A stretch of 64,000 nt of DNA, from contig JACVVK020000211.1 in NCBI GenBank assembly GCA_018292915.2, positions 320,001 through 384,000 on the forward strand, given 5' to 3'. This DNA comes from Batillaria attramentaria (Eukaryota > Mollusca > Gastropoda > Batillariidae). This document shows positions 1-11,351 of the stretch, piece after piece (the first letter of the stretch is position 1; the number at the start of each line of letters is the position of its first letter). Below the pieces are notes generated by a model. The model made no database searches. It saw only the letters and a list, made by a program, of their open reading frames with translations, and was not told the DNA's origin. A program made the translations under genes and the position numbers.

Positions 1-777
1 ACGGTAACCGCAGTGGCGTTTACCACAGGCGCCCGTAGCGTGGAGCTGCCCGTGTGCGCACTGTCCTGCACGCATTTTAGATAGGAAGGTGACTAGCGAA
101 CCGCTGAGGTAACATCTCTCGTAGCGCAGGAGTGTCGAGTTGCCCGGATAAATGGGCCAAAGAGGACAGCTCGCATTGAGTGCCTGTCAGCTTGACAACT
201 CGACAATAGGGGATCAGTGACTTATGCAGTCTCCACCGCAGATGCAGACATAACGCAAAATGATGAAAATAATGATACTGATCATGGTACCTGTCCTTCA
301 ACAAGTGCCTAACAAACAAACAGACAAACAATTCAAAATGCTGCTGAAGGTATACTAGAAGGTACTCAGTTGTGCTTTAGCGTCAAGAAGAGATCTCATA
401 TAAAATTTTACATTAGCGCTAGTTTAACAGATTATCGAGGTAACTGTGGTGCGAAGTTCACAGCCCAGGCGTGTGCCTGTGGTGTTTACAATGCTGAACG
501 ACCTTGAAATCAGGCTGGCTTGAAACAGCCCTGGGTAGTGTCTGTGATAAGCACCTGACCTCGTCGTATACGTACCAGCGTTTCTAGCTAGGTGTACCTG
601 CGAGAGAGAGAGTCATGTATCACACCTGTCTAATGTCAGTCGCGGGCATGTCTTTGTGTTTATAATTCGTCGCTGTTTGTCGAGTTCGGTGGCCTCTGTT
701 GGAAGAGGAGCGTTTTTAAAAGTCTTTTTGCTGATTATACAGTCTTTCGTTAGTGGAGAGTGGTAGTGAAATGTGGG

Positions 778-780
<3 letters not shown>

Positions 781-840
<60 letters not shown>
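781..840 (+). repeat. GT microsatellite
   Basis: About 30 GT units. Confidence 0.95.
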
Positions 841-843
<3 letters not shown>

Positions 844-984
844 CCACCCCCTCTCTTTGTGCACACTGTATACATGTTTTCCCCCAGCATGTAGCTGTCT
901 AGAACATTAGTGTGTCTGATTAATTCTTGAGGCAATTGGACAGGGAACGTGTGTGTTTCTGAACGCGTGGGTTGGTGGGGACGT

Positions 985-1071
<87 letters not shown>
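841..1071 (+). repeat. Composite repeat: 130-bp core followed by GT and GA microsatellites
   Basis: The core (841-980) with GAGGCAATTGGACAGGGAAC and GAACGCGTGGGTTGGTG recurs at 25773-25917. In both places a GT run and then a GA run follow. A GT tract also precedes this copy (781-840). Confidence 0.75.
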
Positions 1072-1072
<1 letters not shown>

Positions 1073-2225
1073 TTGAAATTGAAGACACCGTAGGTGGTCG
1101 TATGTTGTTCAAGGGGCATAGCCTACGTAACAAATCCACATGGGGATTTCCCCGTATTACTCAGTTTGATTGAGTTCTGTGGTGGTTCCATCTTTACGCT
1201 TGACTGAAAGCAGGAGGAAATGTTGCTTGTACACCACAGAGCGTCCCAGCAGCAAACACAAGGGACAGAGGCTGTCGCGCAGAAAATGTATTGCCGCTGG
1301 TCCCAAGTTTATGCTGACAACTGGGCATTTCCTCGCTCGTTTAAAACTTGCAACTGCTAACGTCACTCGCGTTCGAGTGCAGTGCGCAGACGTCGGTGCA
1401 GTAATGCCGCGTTGCATCACAGAATTCCTCATCATATGATGGAGTAGGTGCTGCATATTTTACGAAACAACTCCGCACGGTAGAGGCACACGTACATTTC
1501 CTCTGTCACCTATCGAGCTGGAACGGTTGTCATCTTGGGTGCAATTTCACGGTAGCTGCGTTTTCCATGCATGTTGCTGCATTGCGCCCAATGTTACGGA
1601 GCTGAAGGGTTTTTACTGTTCCGATATCCTCGCCACTAGTAGTGTGAGTGTGTCCTTAGAGGACACCACCCCCTGCCGACTGTAGTTGTCTTAGTGTAGG
1701 GCGTCAAACAGTAGATTACTAGATAGTCGTGGCCTTGTCACCCGTGTTGCTGGCACTTGCTCTCTCTTTGTCCATCAGCCTGCCGAGTGCTCGCTGCAGG
1801 AGCACTCCCATTTATTGCAGGATTTATTCTTTTTTGTATGTTTACCTGGTGGAGGACTATCAAACGCGCGCCAGGGTTGAATGTAAGTGCTTGAGCCCTC
1901 AGTAGCTGCGGCTGCTAATGTTTTGATTGTTCAGCTGTTTTTAGAGAGTGAGAGAGAAAAAGGGGGAAGGGGGACCACGTATGATCAGGCGTGTTTTTTG
2001 ACCGTGTGCGTCGTCACTTATCGGCCAGGTGTGCGTGTGTGTGCGTGTGCGTGCGTGCGTGTGTTGCTTTATTGTCTGCTAAGGTTCATCTTGGATTCGG
2101 AACTTGAAAATGAATTAATTTTATTCACAACTGGCGACTGTTGGATAATGTTGCCGTATGATGGTTCATAAGTGAGGGTATCGAAGTGAACGTCGCCAAT
2201 AAAATGTGGGATGTGCAAGTGCGCG

Positions 2226-2228
<3 letters not shown>

Positions 2229-2266
<38 letters not shown>
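2229..2266 (+). repeat. CT microsatellite
   Basis: About 19 CT units. Confidence 0.95.
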
Positions 2267-2270
<4 letters not shown>

Positions 2271-2347
2271 TGGCACTTCCCATTCAGTTAAAGTACATGT
2301 GCATGGAAAGCAGTGACAAAAAGTCCCGAAAGTCTTACCCGATAGAC

Positions 2348-2373
2348 ACGTGGTGGAAAAGGACGTTAACCCT

Positions 2374-2376
<3 letters not shown>
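2348..2376 (+). mobile_element. SINE family 1 tail fragment
   Basis: ACGTGGTGGAAAAGGACG followed by TTAACC and a CA repeat. Confidence 0.65.

Positions 2377-2432
<56 letters not shown>
2374..2432 (+). repeat. CA microsatellite after SINE tail
   Basis: About 29 CA units directly after a SINE family 1 tail. Confidence 0.95.
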
Positions 2433-2434
<2 letters not shown>

Positions 2435-3289
2435 ACGGGGGGGTCCTATCATCAGTGTTAAACATTAGTGGTTCTCGTGTGTCTGTCTTTCCTCGTGTCT
2501 GCCTTCTTTCCGACACTCAAAAACTCCACGTCTGCTGTTGCTCTTTGGTTGCTTGCTTGCTTGCTGGACTGATCGATTGGCGTAAATATCGGCCTCCGCA
2601 GACGTGAGGTACATGCTATTTTACGCACCGACCGTTTCTTTGGTTCGGCATGTTTTAGATAACGACAACAGGCTCATATTTCAAACGTCGTCTGGCTCTG
2701 ACTGTGACGTCAGGCGGCCTTGGGAAAATTGTAGGACGCGTCGTCCTCCCTACCAGACTCATACGTAACACATTATGCACGTGCCGTTTCTCTGTGCATG
2801 CAAATCGGACAGGATCGATACGCGATCGCAGAACGATCAGCTCTGTGGCCTGGTCGGGATTTAGGTAACAGCCGGAACGCGAACTGAAATTGTCTCCCTT
2901 GGTGGCGGTTACGTAACTTACGAACATGAAGTGTGTGTTAACTGATGGCGCACACATGTATTTTCAGTCTTCAATTCAGCGCGAAGAGTCTACCTCAGAC
3001 TCGAGGTTGTCTGCGTCCTTTCCCTAACCCATGCTGTGCATCAGAGAGGAGGTGATTTTTCGGGACGAACTGAAAACTGTATGGCTGTAAAGTACAACTG
3101 ATCGAAGCGGCCGGAAGGCTTGTATGACGCCCGCATATTGCCATGCGTTATGAGCGTGTGTGTGTGTAATGTGGTAATGAGCGCTGGATGGATGGCTCGG
3201 CCGTTTGCTGTATCATATGTGGAGCTTAAGTAGTTCGTGTCCACAGACGATAGATAAAATTAAAAGTACAACCCCCTCCCCCCTCCCCC

Positions 3290-3783
3290 GTAGTGTAGTG
3301 GTCAGCACTTCGGACCATGGACTGGGAGACCCGGCTTCGAGCCCCAGCCGAGGCAAGCGGGATTTTTCCTACCTAGGTCGGCTCCTACTCAGAGCGGGTG
3401 TGATATGGGCCCAATGGGGAGGCTGTTGCCACACAACCGAGATTCACCCTTTTAACGGGTGCGACTTTCGGGGTGCTTCCCTTGGTATGACACGTCTTAT
3501 GATGTGGATGATTACACGGCCGGCATCGCAGGTGCCGTAGTTCCCGGGCCTGGTTAACGCCGGGATATTTATGACAGGAAGCGTGGAATGCTGCCCTGAC
3601 CCGCAGTCCCAAACCACTCGGACCTCCATGGCATCTTACCATCATCCTCATCTCCATCATCATGCATCAGTAATAAAAATTGCCCCAACTTTCGATCCCT
3701 CCGTGGATTCTATCCATGACCTGTGAGGAACACACGGGAGTTGGCAAAGAGTTGGGGCAGCAAAAAAAAAAAAAAAAAAAAAA
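3290..3783 (+). mobile_element. tRNA-derived SINE, family 2, with poly-A tail
   Basis: A-box TAGTGTAGTGG and B-box-like GGCTTCGAGCCCC at the 5' end, a body of about 400 bp, then CGATCCCTCCGTGGATTC and GTTGGGGCAGC, ending in about 22 A residues. The 3' part recurs at 55428. No clear target-site duplication is seen. Confidence 0.75.
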
Positions 3784-4069
3784 GCACACACACGCTTCTG
3801 CCATATCAATACGGTAGCGCAGGGCATGCACGTCTCATCCATATACTCATTTTGCCTCAGCCCGGTTGGAAATCAACTGTCACTCAGGCATTGCAAGGAG
3901 GAGGGGGGTGGGAAGGGGGGGGGGGGTGATACCATGATAAACGATAAGTAACATTATACTAAGTTATAGTTTTCTGTGAATCCTAAACTGAAAAAAAGAA
4001 TAGCAAGCAAGCGAGTGCACAAAATTACTTCCTCCTTCCTTCCCTTCGGTAGAAAGGCAACTTCCGGAA

Positions 4070-4073
<4 letters not shown>

Positions 4074-4112
<39 letters not shown>

Positions 4113-4156
4113 GCTGTGACGAAGGTGTGTGTGTGTGTGTGTGCGCGCGCGCGCGC
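4074..4156 (+). repeat. CT and GT/GC microsatellites
   Basis: A CT run (4074-4109), then GT and GC runs (4125-4156). Confidence 0.95.
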
Positions 4157-6249
4157 GTTGGCAGTGACGAAGTGTGTGGTTCACATGAGATAACCGGAAA
4201 TATTGACATCGATCACAACCATATAGACTTGGGCAGTAACATTTAAAAAAACCTGGGGGGGGGGGGGGGGGGATTTGATTCGTTTCCCCTGTTTTACTTA
4301 CGCATCACACACGCGCATGCGAACTCTAAAATATATCGACACACATCGACATCGACAGGAAGTCAGTCTCGCGACAGACGATCGCTTGCATCACGGTACA
4401 TGTACATAACATCATGATGTGCCTGCCAGCTTTGACCAACGAGGTGCTAGTGACTGAAATAGGCACCGGCTTCTGACCAGCATACTGTACTGTACGCCTG
4501 CTGTGGACGAATTCGTGACGTGCGCGAGCGAGTGAGTCACGGCCGAGAGGTCAATGCCTTGGCCCGCTTGCCCGCCAGCATGCCCACTACTACCTGGGCT
4601 GGACTTAGCTCACCTGGCTGTACCTGGCCAGCCGCCTCGCGCTGTACAGCAAGCACAAGGTAGGCATGGCGAGCCGGCGGACTGTACTGTACTGTAGATA
4701 CACCTGCCTGTTGCAGGAATTGGTTCACCTGGCGACCTAGTTACAGCGAGCCGCGCGCCTTACCTGTGTGTGTGTGTGCGGCATGAGGCTTTTGGCTCGG
4801 GGGTTCAGTTTCGTTTGCCCACCGCACACATACATTCATAATACATACTCTCTATGTGCTGGATTTGTTTGTGCTATACCTACGTACGTGTGTGCATTGG
4901 GCAGAGAAGCTCCAAAGCTGTTGACACTGGATCTGTGTCGATCGGCTTGATAGCGGAAAGTATTTTTAGATCTTGCTGGACAGTGAGTGGACGCAGGAGA
5001 CGCGAAATGCGGTCATCGCGGGCAAGGACGACCACTTGCTAGCCAGCGCGGCTTTGCGTCACTGGCGTGTCAAGATGGGCGGCTTAACGTTGGTGGTGTG
5101 TCGTGTGCTGGACAGACGACGTGTTCCTTCGCCAAATGTTGTGCTCCGCGGAACCAGTTTCTAGCAACTCGACGTTCCCGGCTTGTGTTGTGTGAATGAA
5201 ACTTATCGTAACGAACTTGGGTAAATCAGAAGCTCCTGGTTTTGGATTTACTGGCGATGGGAAAGATCATTTGACTCGTGTTTCAGCAGCGCTGGATCAT
5301 TCCTACACCCCCCCCCCCCCCCCGAGAAGCCTTCAGTGTAAAAATTGAAAAAGGGGGAGGGGCTGCACTGTCATTATTCCTGCGTCTGTCGAGGTTCATT
5401 TACACTCTGTCTTGATTGAAACGTAATGACGACGTTTACTGGATGCTAGCCTCAAAGGTGTATCGGTTTTGTTTTGATTTTCTCCCCAGCTGCTTCTGAA
5501 AAAGACATTTCCTCTTTCATTTTTGTGAGCGGTTTTTATGGGCGAATAGGTTTCGCTCTGGCATCGGCTTGTCGTTGCTGATGCTGCTACTACAGGCCAG
5601 GAGATTGCGAGTAAGACTTTACAACGGACAAGATAGTCTGTGGCAGGTTTATTCCTGCCGTGTGTTTGCCTGCTGTGCGGCTGAGGGCTTTTGCGTGCAT
5701 TCCGCAGAGGCCGGGGATAGCTGGCTGAATGGCAATTTTACACATCGGCTTGCGTGTCAAGGTGTATCGTGTTTGTGTAGTGTAAGTCCCGACTGACGAG
5801 CATTGTAGATCTCGGCGTCGTGTGTTGTGTTTTGCCACTTGGCAAGTGGAGCAGGCTAACCCAAGCAGCACATCTTCGCAACCGTGTTTGGAATCGGTCA
5901 GACAGGTTCTGTGTCTCCTTGTGCCTCGCCCCTGAAGTTGACATTAGCAGCGAGAAAACACCGCCCTCCAGCTTTTCCGGAACAGACAACTTGGCCCGTG
6001 TGACAGTGGTGAAAAAGGCATCTGGGCATCGTGGTTGCGCGACAATTACATTTTTAAGCAGTAACCTGGATTTTTAAAAGAAGTGACTGCACATTGCACA
6101 GCAGTTTGTGAACTTCAGACCTGTGAGCCTAACGGAGTCGTACTTTACAGTGAATATATTCATGTGCCTGACCGGCATTATTATATTGACCAAGACACCT
6201 GCGCACTGTATGGCAACAGACGTGTATACATATCGACGCGTCTGCGTGG

Positions 6250-6557
6250 TGGAATCAGTGACACAGGTTTACGACACACTTGTGTCATTTTGGCACGACT
6301 AGAGGTGCGCTCCGCCACACGGGGAGCGTTCTTGACACAGTTTGACGACACACCTGTGTGTGCTTGTGACACACTTTGGCTTGCACCGACCGACGCGTGA
6401 TTAAAAAGTGTTTTCTGGACACGGTTTTGCAGTTTCCTGTACACCTGTGACCGCTTCCGGACATGCTTGTGAGTTCCGCAGAATAGAACTGAAGCACATA
6501 GGTTGACTGCTTAAGTTACAACTTAGGTGCACGATCTTGACACACTTACGAGTTGAC

Positions 6558-6613
<56 letters not shown>

Positions 6614-7248
6614 GTCAGCGCACTTGGACATGTTTGTGAGTGCGGCAGTTTGCATTTTTGTCTTTAAGAAATGCCAGAAAATTAATCTATAGAACTGTTG
6701 CACACAAATGCACAATCTTCACACAGTTACAGGTTTTACTGACCCACCTCTCTTGCGGACGCTTTTGGGCATGCTTGTAAGTGTAGCTGTTTGCATCTTC
6801 GTGTTATAAACATGCCGGAAGTAGAATTGGAGCACTGACACTTACGTATGTATACGGTCGTGATACGGTTGCAAGTTTACTTACACACAGCTTCTGGACA
6901 AGCTTATAAGTGCGCAACAGTGTGTATCTGTGCGCAAAAGCGTGTCTGAAATAGAAGTGGTGCGCATGGTCTCATAGGTGCACAGTCTTGACACAGTTAA
7001 TATTTTTCTGACACACCACCTGTGAAAGCATGTTTACATAAGTGCATTATTTTGGGTGCAGGTGCCTGCCAGTAGTTATTGGAACTGCAGTAGGTGTGCA
7101 CGATCTTGATCCAAGTATTTGTGCAGGCTTTTTCATCGTTGCCCCGTCTTTGATATCGCCCGTATGTGGTGGAAAAGGACGTCAAACCCCCTAACACCCA
7201 CCCACCCACCCACGATCTTGACACAGTTGCAAGTTTGCCGTTACGCAC

Positions 7249-7317
<69 letters not shown>

Positions 7318-7350
7318 GAGCAAAAGCGCGTCACAGTCAGAAATAGACCT
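6250..7350 (+). repeat. Diverged tandem array, period about 115-180 bp
   Basis: Repeats share GGTGCACGATCTTGACAC (6526, 6708, about 6855, 6978, 7093), GGACATGCTTGTGAGTGC and ATGCCGGAA.TAGAA.TGG segments. A CA expansion lies inside one unit (6563-6611), a SINE inside another (7110-7210), and a GT expansion near the end (7251-7314). Confidence 0.65.
7110..7210 (+). mobile_element. 5'-truncated SINE family 1 with 11-bp target-site duplication
   Basis: Body and tail only (GTGCAGGCTTTTTCATCG, GTGGTGGAAAAGGACGTCAAAC, ending in ACCC repeats). It is flanked on both sides by CACGATCTTGA (7099-7109 and 7211-7221), and the disrupted repeat unit resumes after it. Confidence 0.85.
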
Positions 7351-7817
7351 TCAACACAGCGTGTATAGCAGGCCAACAAGTGTTTGTGTTGCAAGCGATA
7401 CCCAGGCTTTAGTGCCACAGCTATCGAGTGAGTGACCTAGACTGCCGCAGCTTGCTGGGCTGTGCTGTGCTGTACTGGTGGCTCAGAGGATAATACTGTG
7501 TCAGAGCTCAGAGGCCACCGACCCCGACCCAAACGCACTGGCAGTCAGGCATAGTTTCCTAGCCTCGCGTTCTTACGTGTGTTGCAGGCAGGCTGTCCTG
7601 CGCTTGTGAGCCACAGAGTTGAGCTGACATTTTGAGACACGTGGAGAGGGAGGGAGGGGATGGAGAATATGTCTTGGTGTGTGTGTGTTAAACTAAAGCT
7701 GTTAATGCTTCTGTTGCTGATTGGACAGGTCTCATAACACAGGTGAGCTGTTTGTGAAAATCACAGCGGCAATGTTGCTGACCTGCCTGGCCAGGCTGCT
7801 GCTGTTGTGGTCACGCG

Positions 7818-7818
<1 letters not shown>

Positions 7819-7863
<45 letters not shown>
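7819..7863 (+). repeat. CA microsatellite
   Basis: About 22 CA units. A related segment with CA and TGTTGCATCGTA is repeated at 7949-7990. Confidence 0.95.
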
Positions 7864-7865
<2 letters not shown>

Positions 7866-8353
7866 CTCTGTTGCATCGTACGGAAATCTTACCCTTCCGA
7901 CGATGGTACAGATACATACATGAATCAGTTCAATTGCGCGCGCGCGCGCACACACACACACACACACCTGTTGCATCGTATGGAAGGCTCACCTTTCCGG
8001 CGATGTATTCATGATCGAGCCGTTTCCACATTTGCTGCATGCATGAGCGTATCAGCGTACCGATTTTATTTTTGTGTATGATCTCGGCTCTCGTTGTTTG
8101 CATTTTATGCACGTGCAGCTGACACAGAATGACAAAGACACACAGCAAGTTACCGTGACGGCGCTGATGCTTTCGTGTGTTGCTCATACAGTAAGCAAAG
8201 CATCATCAACGTATTTAGGATCTTTGTGACCTGTGACTGTACTGCAGCGCACAACCGAGGCTCTTTTCATAGCTGATGTAATGTGCAGGAGCATACCGTG
8301 TATGTCTTGTCTTCTGTCGCGATCGCGCCTCTCTCTCTCTCTCTCTCTCTCTC

Positions 8354-8509
8354 GGGGAGCCGTGGTGGCCGAATGGTAGAGCGTTGGACTTCTAATGCTC
8401 GGGTCGTGAGTTCTTATCCCGGCAGGAGCCAAATATTTGTGCTGGCTTTTTCATCGTTGCCCCGTCTTTGATATCACCCGGATGTGGTGGAAAAGGATGT
8501 TAAACCCCC
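8354..8509 (+). mobile_element. tRNA-derived SINE, family 1, near full length
   Basis: It starts GGGGAGCCGTGG. An A-box-like TGGCCGAATGG and a B-box-like GAGTTCTTATCCC give a tRNA-type head, and it ends with the family tail GATATCACCC...GTGGTGGAAAAGGATGTTAAAC. It is followed by poly-C and CT repeats. Several other copies in this window share head and tail. Confidence 0.8.
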
Positions 8510-8546
8510 ACCCCCCCCCCCTCTCTCTCTCGCTGGTGTAAATGTA

Positions 8547-8548
<2 letters not shown>

Positions 8549-8592
<44 letters not shown>
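8549..8592 (+). repeat. GT microsatellite
   Basis: About 22 GT units, shortly after a full-length SINE. Confidence 0.95.
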
Positions 8593-8593
<1 letters not shown>

Positions 8594-8884
8594 GTGCTAA
8601 CGGGGTGAGAATGCTGTTCGCAATGCAAAATCACGAACGCCAGTAAAGTGTATGAACTTGGAGCGTGCATGCATAACAAGTCTTCAGTACATGAAGAATT
8701 TGGTTTGGTTGACCCCCCCCCCCCACACACACACACACACATATTAAGGACCTCGAGATTTTGCAGCCTTGCGCTGTTTCCATTGATAAGTACGGTTTTC
8801 TGTACAATTTTCCAGTACTTTGGTTTTTTTTAAACATTTTTTTCCAGTATTTTTTTTTTTACTTGCTAAACTTTCTCTTTACAG

Positions 8885-8932
8885 ATAGGAACAGCTTCTA
8901 GTTCGGACGCACCTGGCATGACGAATCAAGGA
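8885..8932 (+). CDS. Candidate upstream NCOA exon (5' end), unproven
   Basis: A strong acceptor (ACTTTCTCTTTACAG) and strong donor (GGA|GTAAGA) bracket 48 nt that are open in one frame, reading IGTASSSDAPGMTNQG, with an ATG at 8918. Vertebrate p160s have an SSSDP segment near their start, so this could be N-terminal coding or a 5'UTR exon with the start codon. Against it, phase 0 at its end does not fit the first choice acceptor of the bHLH exon; it would fit the alternative acceptor 7 nt downstream, or need an intervening exon. RNA evidence is needed. Confidence 0.35.
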
Positions 8933-9299
8933 GTAAGACAGGGATACCTGCTGAACTCCATTACTCGATTATCCGCGAGGTGTTCGTCCAAGTGTGACCG
9001 TTTTATCTTGTGTGATAAATTACATTCCGCTTCTTACGAGAGACATTTATGCATGAGTTCACACAGGTTTAAAAAAAAGAAGGGGGGAAAAAAAAGAGAC
9101 CACTTTGTGAACTGCCATTTTGAGCGTCTCCGTATTCGAATCAGACAGCTGGTTTGTATCGACTTTGTCGTGGTCTGGGTAATAAAGAAGGAAAACGTTT
9201 GCCACCATTTTCGTTGAGCCAGCCACCACTTTCCTCCTCCGTGTTCTCGGAAATGCCTAGCGTCAACTTATGGGGTTTTGTTTATTTGTTTGTTTGTTT

Positions 9300-9512
9300 T
9301 TTCCCTTTGGTCATTTTGGCCAGCTCTTCTCGAAAGATGGATGGGGGGGGGGGGGGGGGGGGGGGGGGGCGTCGCGACCATGTAAAATTGGATTTTTTTT
9401 AAATTTTTATTTTTGGCCCCTTTTTGTCATTTTGGCCAGCTCTTTTTCGAAAGATGGAGAGAGAAGGAGAGGGGGGGGGGGGGTCGCGACCATGTACACT
9501 TGGATTCTTTTT
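9300..9512 (+). repeat. Two-copy tandem duplication, about 118 bp
   Basis: CATTTTGGCCAGCTCTT, CGAAAGATGGA, a G run, then GTCGCGACCATGTA, twice. Confidence 0.85.
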
Positions 9513-9544
9513 TTTAAATAATTATTATTATTTATTTGGGGATG

Positions 9545-9695
9545 GGGGCTCAGGTGGAGGGGCAGGCAACGAGTCGGTACAGTACAAGCATTTGACCCGA
9601 TGAGGGCTCAGGAAAATCCCCAGCCCTGTGAGCCCCCTACCGCGAATCGAACCACAGTCTGCGTAATCAGTCACAAGCCAACAGATTTACCACTA
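9545..9695 (-). mobile_element. tRNA-like SINE head, minus strand
   Basis: Read on the minus strand: AGTGGTAAATCTGTTGG (A-box-like) and TGTGGTTCGATTCGCGG (B box). It abuts the TTA-repeat end of the neighbouring LINE fragment. Confidence 0.55.
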
Positions 9696-9696
9696 A

Positions 9697-9995
9697 TAAT
9701 AATAATAATAATAATAGGTCTTATAAAGCGCTAACAGTCTGCTCAAAGAACACTCAGTGCGCCACACACACACACACATTCTCACGCATACTGACATGAA
9801 ACATGAAACCACTAAGTATGTGTGTGTGGGGGGGGGGGGACTAGACGATACTACAGATCATATGCTATCTTGAATAGGTGAGTCTTTAGTTTTGACTTAA
9901 ACTGTGGGAGGGTCTGGGTGTTCCTAAGGGAGGGAGGCAGAGAATTCCATTCCTGGGGGGCACAGAAACCGAAAGAGCGCTCACCGAACGTTTTG
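9697..9995 (-). mobile_element. LINE (non-LTR retrotransposon) 3' end, 5'-truncated
   Basis: On the minus strand a frame encodes RSFGFCAPQEWNSLPPSLR, then NTQTLPQFKSKLKTHLF, and stops at 9851-9853. This is the typical C-terminus of a LINE reverse-transcriptase polyprotein (W-N-S-L-P...F-K..L-K-T-H-L-F). A 3'UTR with GCGCTTTATAAGACC and a TTA-repeat tail follows. A second copy is at 23512-23766. Confidence 0.75.
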
Positions 9996-10807
9996 AGATA
10001 GAACTAGGAGTGCATACAAGCTGTCTGCCACCACTCTGAACGCGTCTTAAATTTTGTCCTGTTTGCCGTCCTCCGAGCACATTCTGAGAGTTTTTGGTAC
10101 ATGTACATGCATTCTGCTCCTTGAGTTCGACGTTACAGGAGAACAGTTCAGCCGGACTGCAGCTTCTCAAAGCGGTGATTTAAGAGGCACAGTTCGATCG
10201 TTTTGTGTTATGAAAGCTCAGCTGGTAATCCGAGCGGGGTGGCTGCACTGCAAACTGCCTCACACTACCAGCAGAGCCATGCTTGACTTCTGATCAAGGC
10301 AGAGGGTAGGGGCGCTTGTTGTCGCGGAAGTCTAATCATTTAGTGATCATTCATCCAGCTTGACAAGCTGTCCGTCTAATCTGTATTTGCAGGTTGGTAT
10401 GGGAGAGATCGCGGTGGGCGCTTACAAAGAGATCCCCTTCTGTATGGTTAGTAAATATAGGCAGACGTTCTTCGTTATTGTAGGTTTCTTCTGGAAAGGC
10501 AGGTGGATAGACGGGGGTGTAGTGTTTATGATACGGGACGGTGAGGTCATGCACTCATTTGTTTGAAGAAGGACAACTGTTTCTTTGTTCTTTGAGTAGT
10601 AGTGGAATCTTGACTTCGGTTTGTTTTCACACTTCCTGCTGAGGCATCAGTTGAAAATCCGGTGCTCAGAGTTCAGGCCTTGTGTTTCGATGTTGTAATC
10701 AGAGCCGAACCGAATCTGTCCTTGAAGAAGCCTTTTGTAGCCAAAGGTGGACAATTCAGGAGTGGTAGTTGAAGAACAAATCGTATCAGGGTCAAAACAA
10801 GTGTGTC

Positions 10808-10810
10808 CTT

Positions 10811-10849
<39 letters not shown>

Positions 10850-10870
10850 TTTTTTTTGGGGGGGGGGGGG
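10808..10870 (+). repeat. TTTA microsatellite with T and G runs
   Basis: About eleven ATTT units followed by T8 and G13. Confidence 0.95.
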
Positions 10871-11274
10871 TATGTTTATGAAAGTCATTTGAACAGCAAC
10901 AACCTTCCCCTCTCTCTCTCTCTGTGAAGTACAAGTATATAGCATGGTGATAGAAAGTGCACGTACAGCACGGCAAGAACGAGCGCTTCATACTGAAACT
11001 GCCTGAAGGCCTTTATTCATGTCACAGAATAAGTGAACAACATGAACGATTAGTGAAGGTGTCCGAACTGAGTCTTCTGTTCATAGTGAATCACAGGAAA
11101 TGTCACGCACGTTTAAAATATTACCTTTTTGTCTTTTTCACCACGTCTCCTTTCGCGGTTTTTGTCAGCGAAACGTGGAGCGAAGTTGGCTCACGTGACT
11201 ATCAATAAGTCCTTGCATTTTGAATGTAATTCATACGTGATCGTACATGTCCTGTAAAGAGAGGCTTCTCTTCT

Positions 11275-11277
<3 letters not shown>

Positions 11278-11349
<72 letters not shown>
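11278..11349 (+). repeat. GT microsatellite
   Basis: About 36 GT units. Confidence 0.95.

Positions 11350-11351
<2 letters not shown>

Larger units (their letters stand above)
1..8884 (+). other. 5' non-coding region (flank or 5' intron)
   Basis: No coding exon is supported. It holds microsatellites, SINE copies (2348-2376, 3290-3783, 7110-7210, 8354-8509), a composite repeat at 841-1071 and a diverged tandem array at 6250-7350. A relatively CpG-rich stretch at about 4500-5200 could be promoter-proximal, but I see no convincing core promoter. Confidence 0.5.

Noticed and set aside
1..350. 84-codon antisense ORF at the window start
   Set aside because: Short, no recognisable similarity, no splice or promoter support.
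10394..10447. Exon-like segment with TATTTGCAG acceptor and GTTAGT donor
   Set aside because: Its 18-residue translation has no p160 similarity and its phase does not connect to the bHLH exon.
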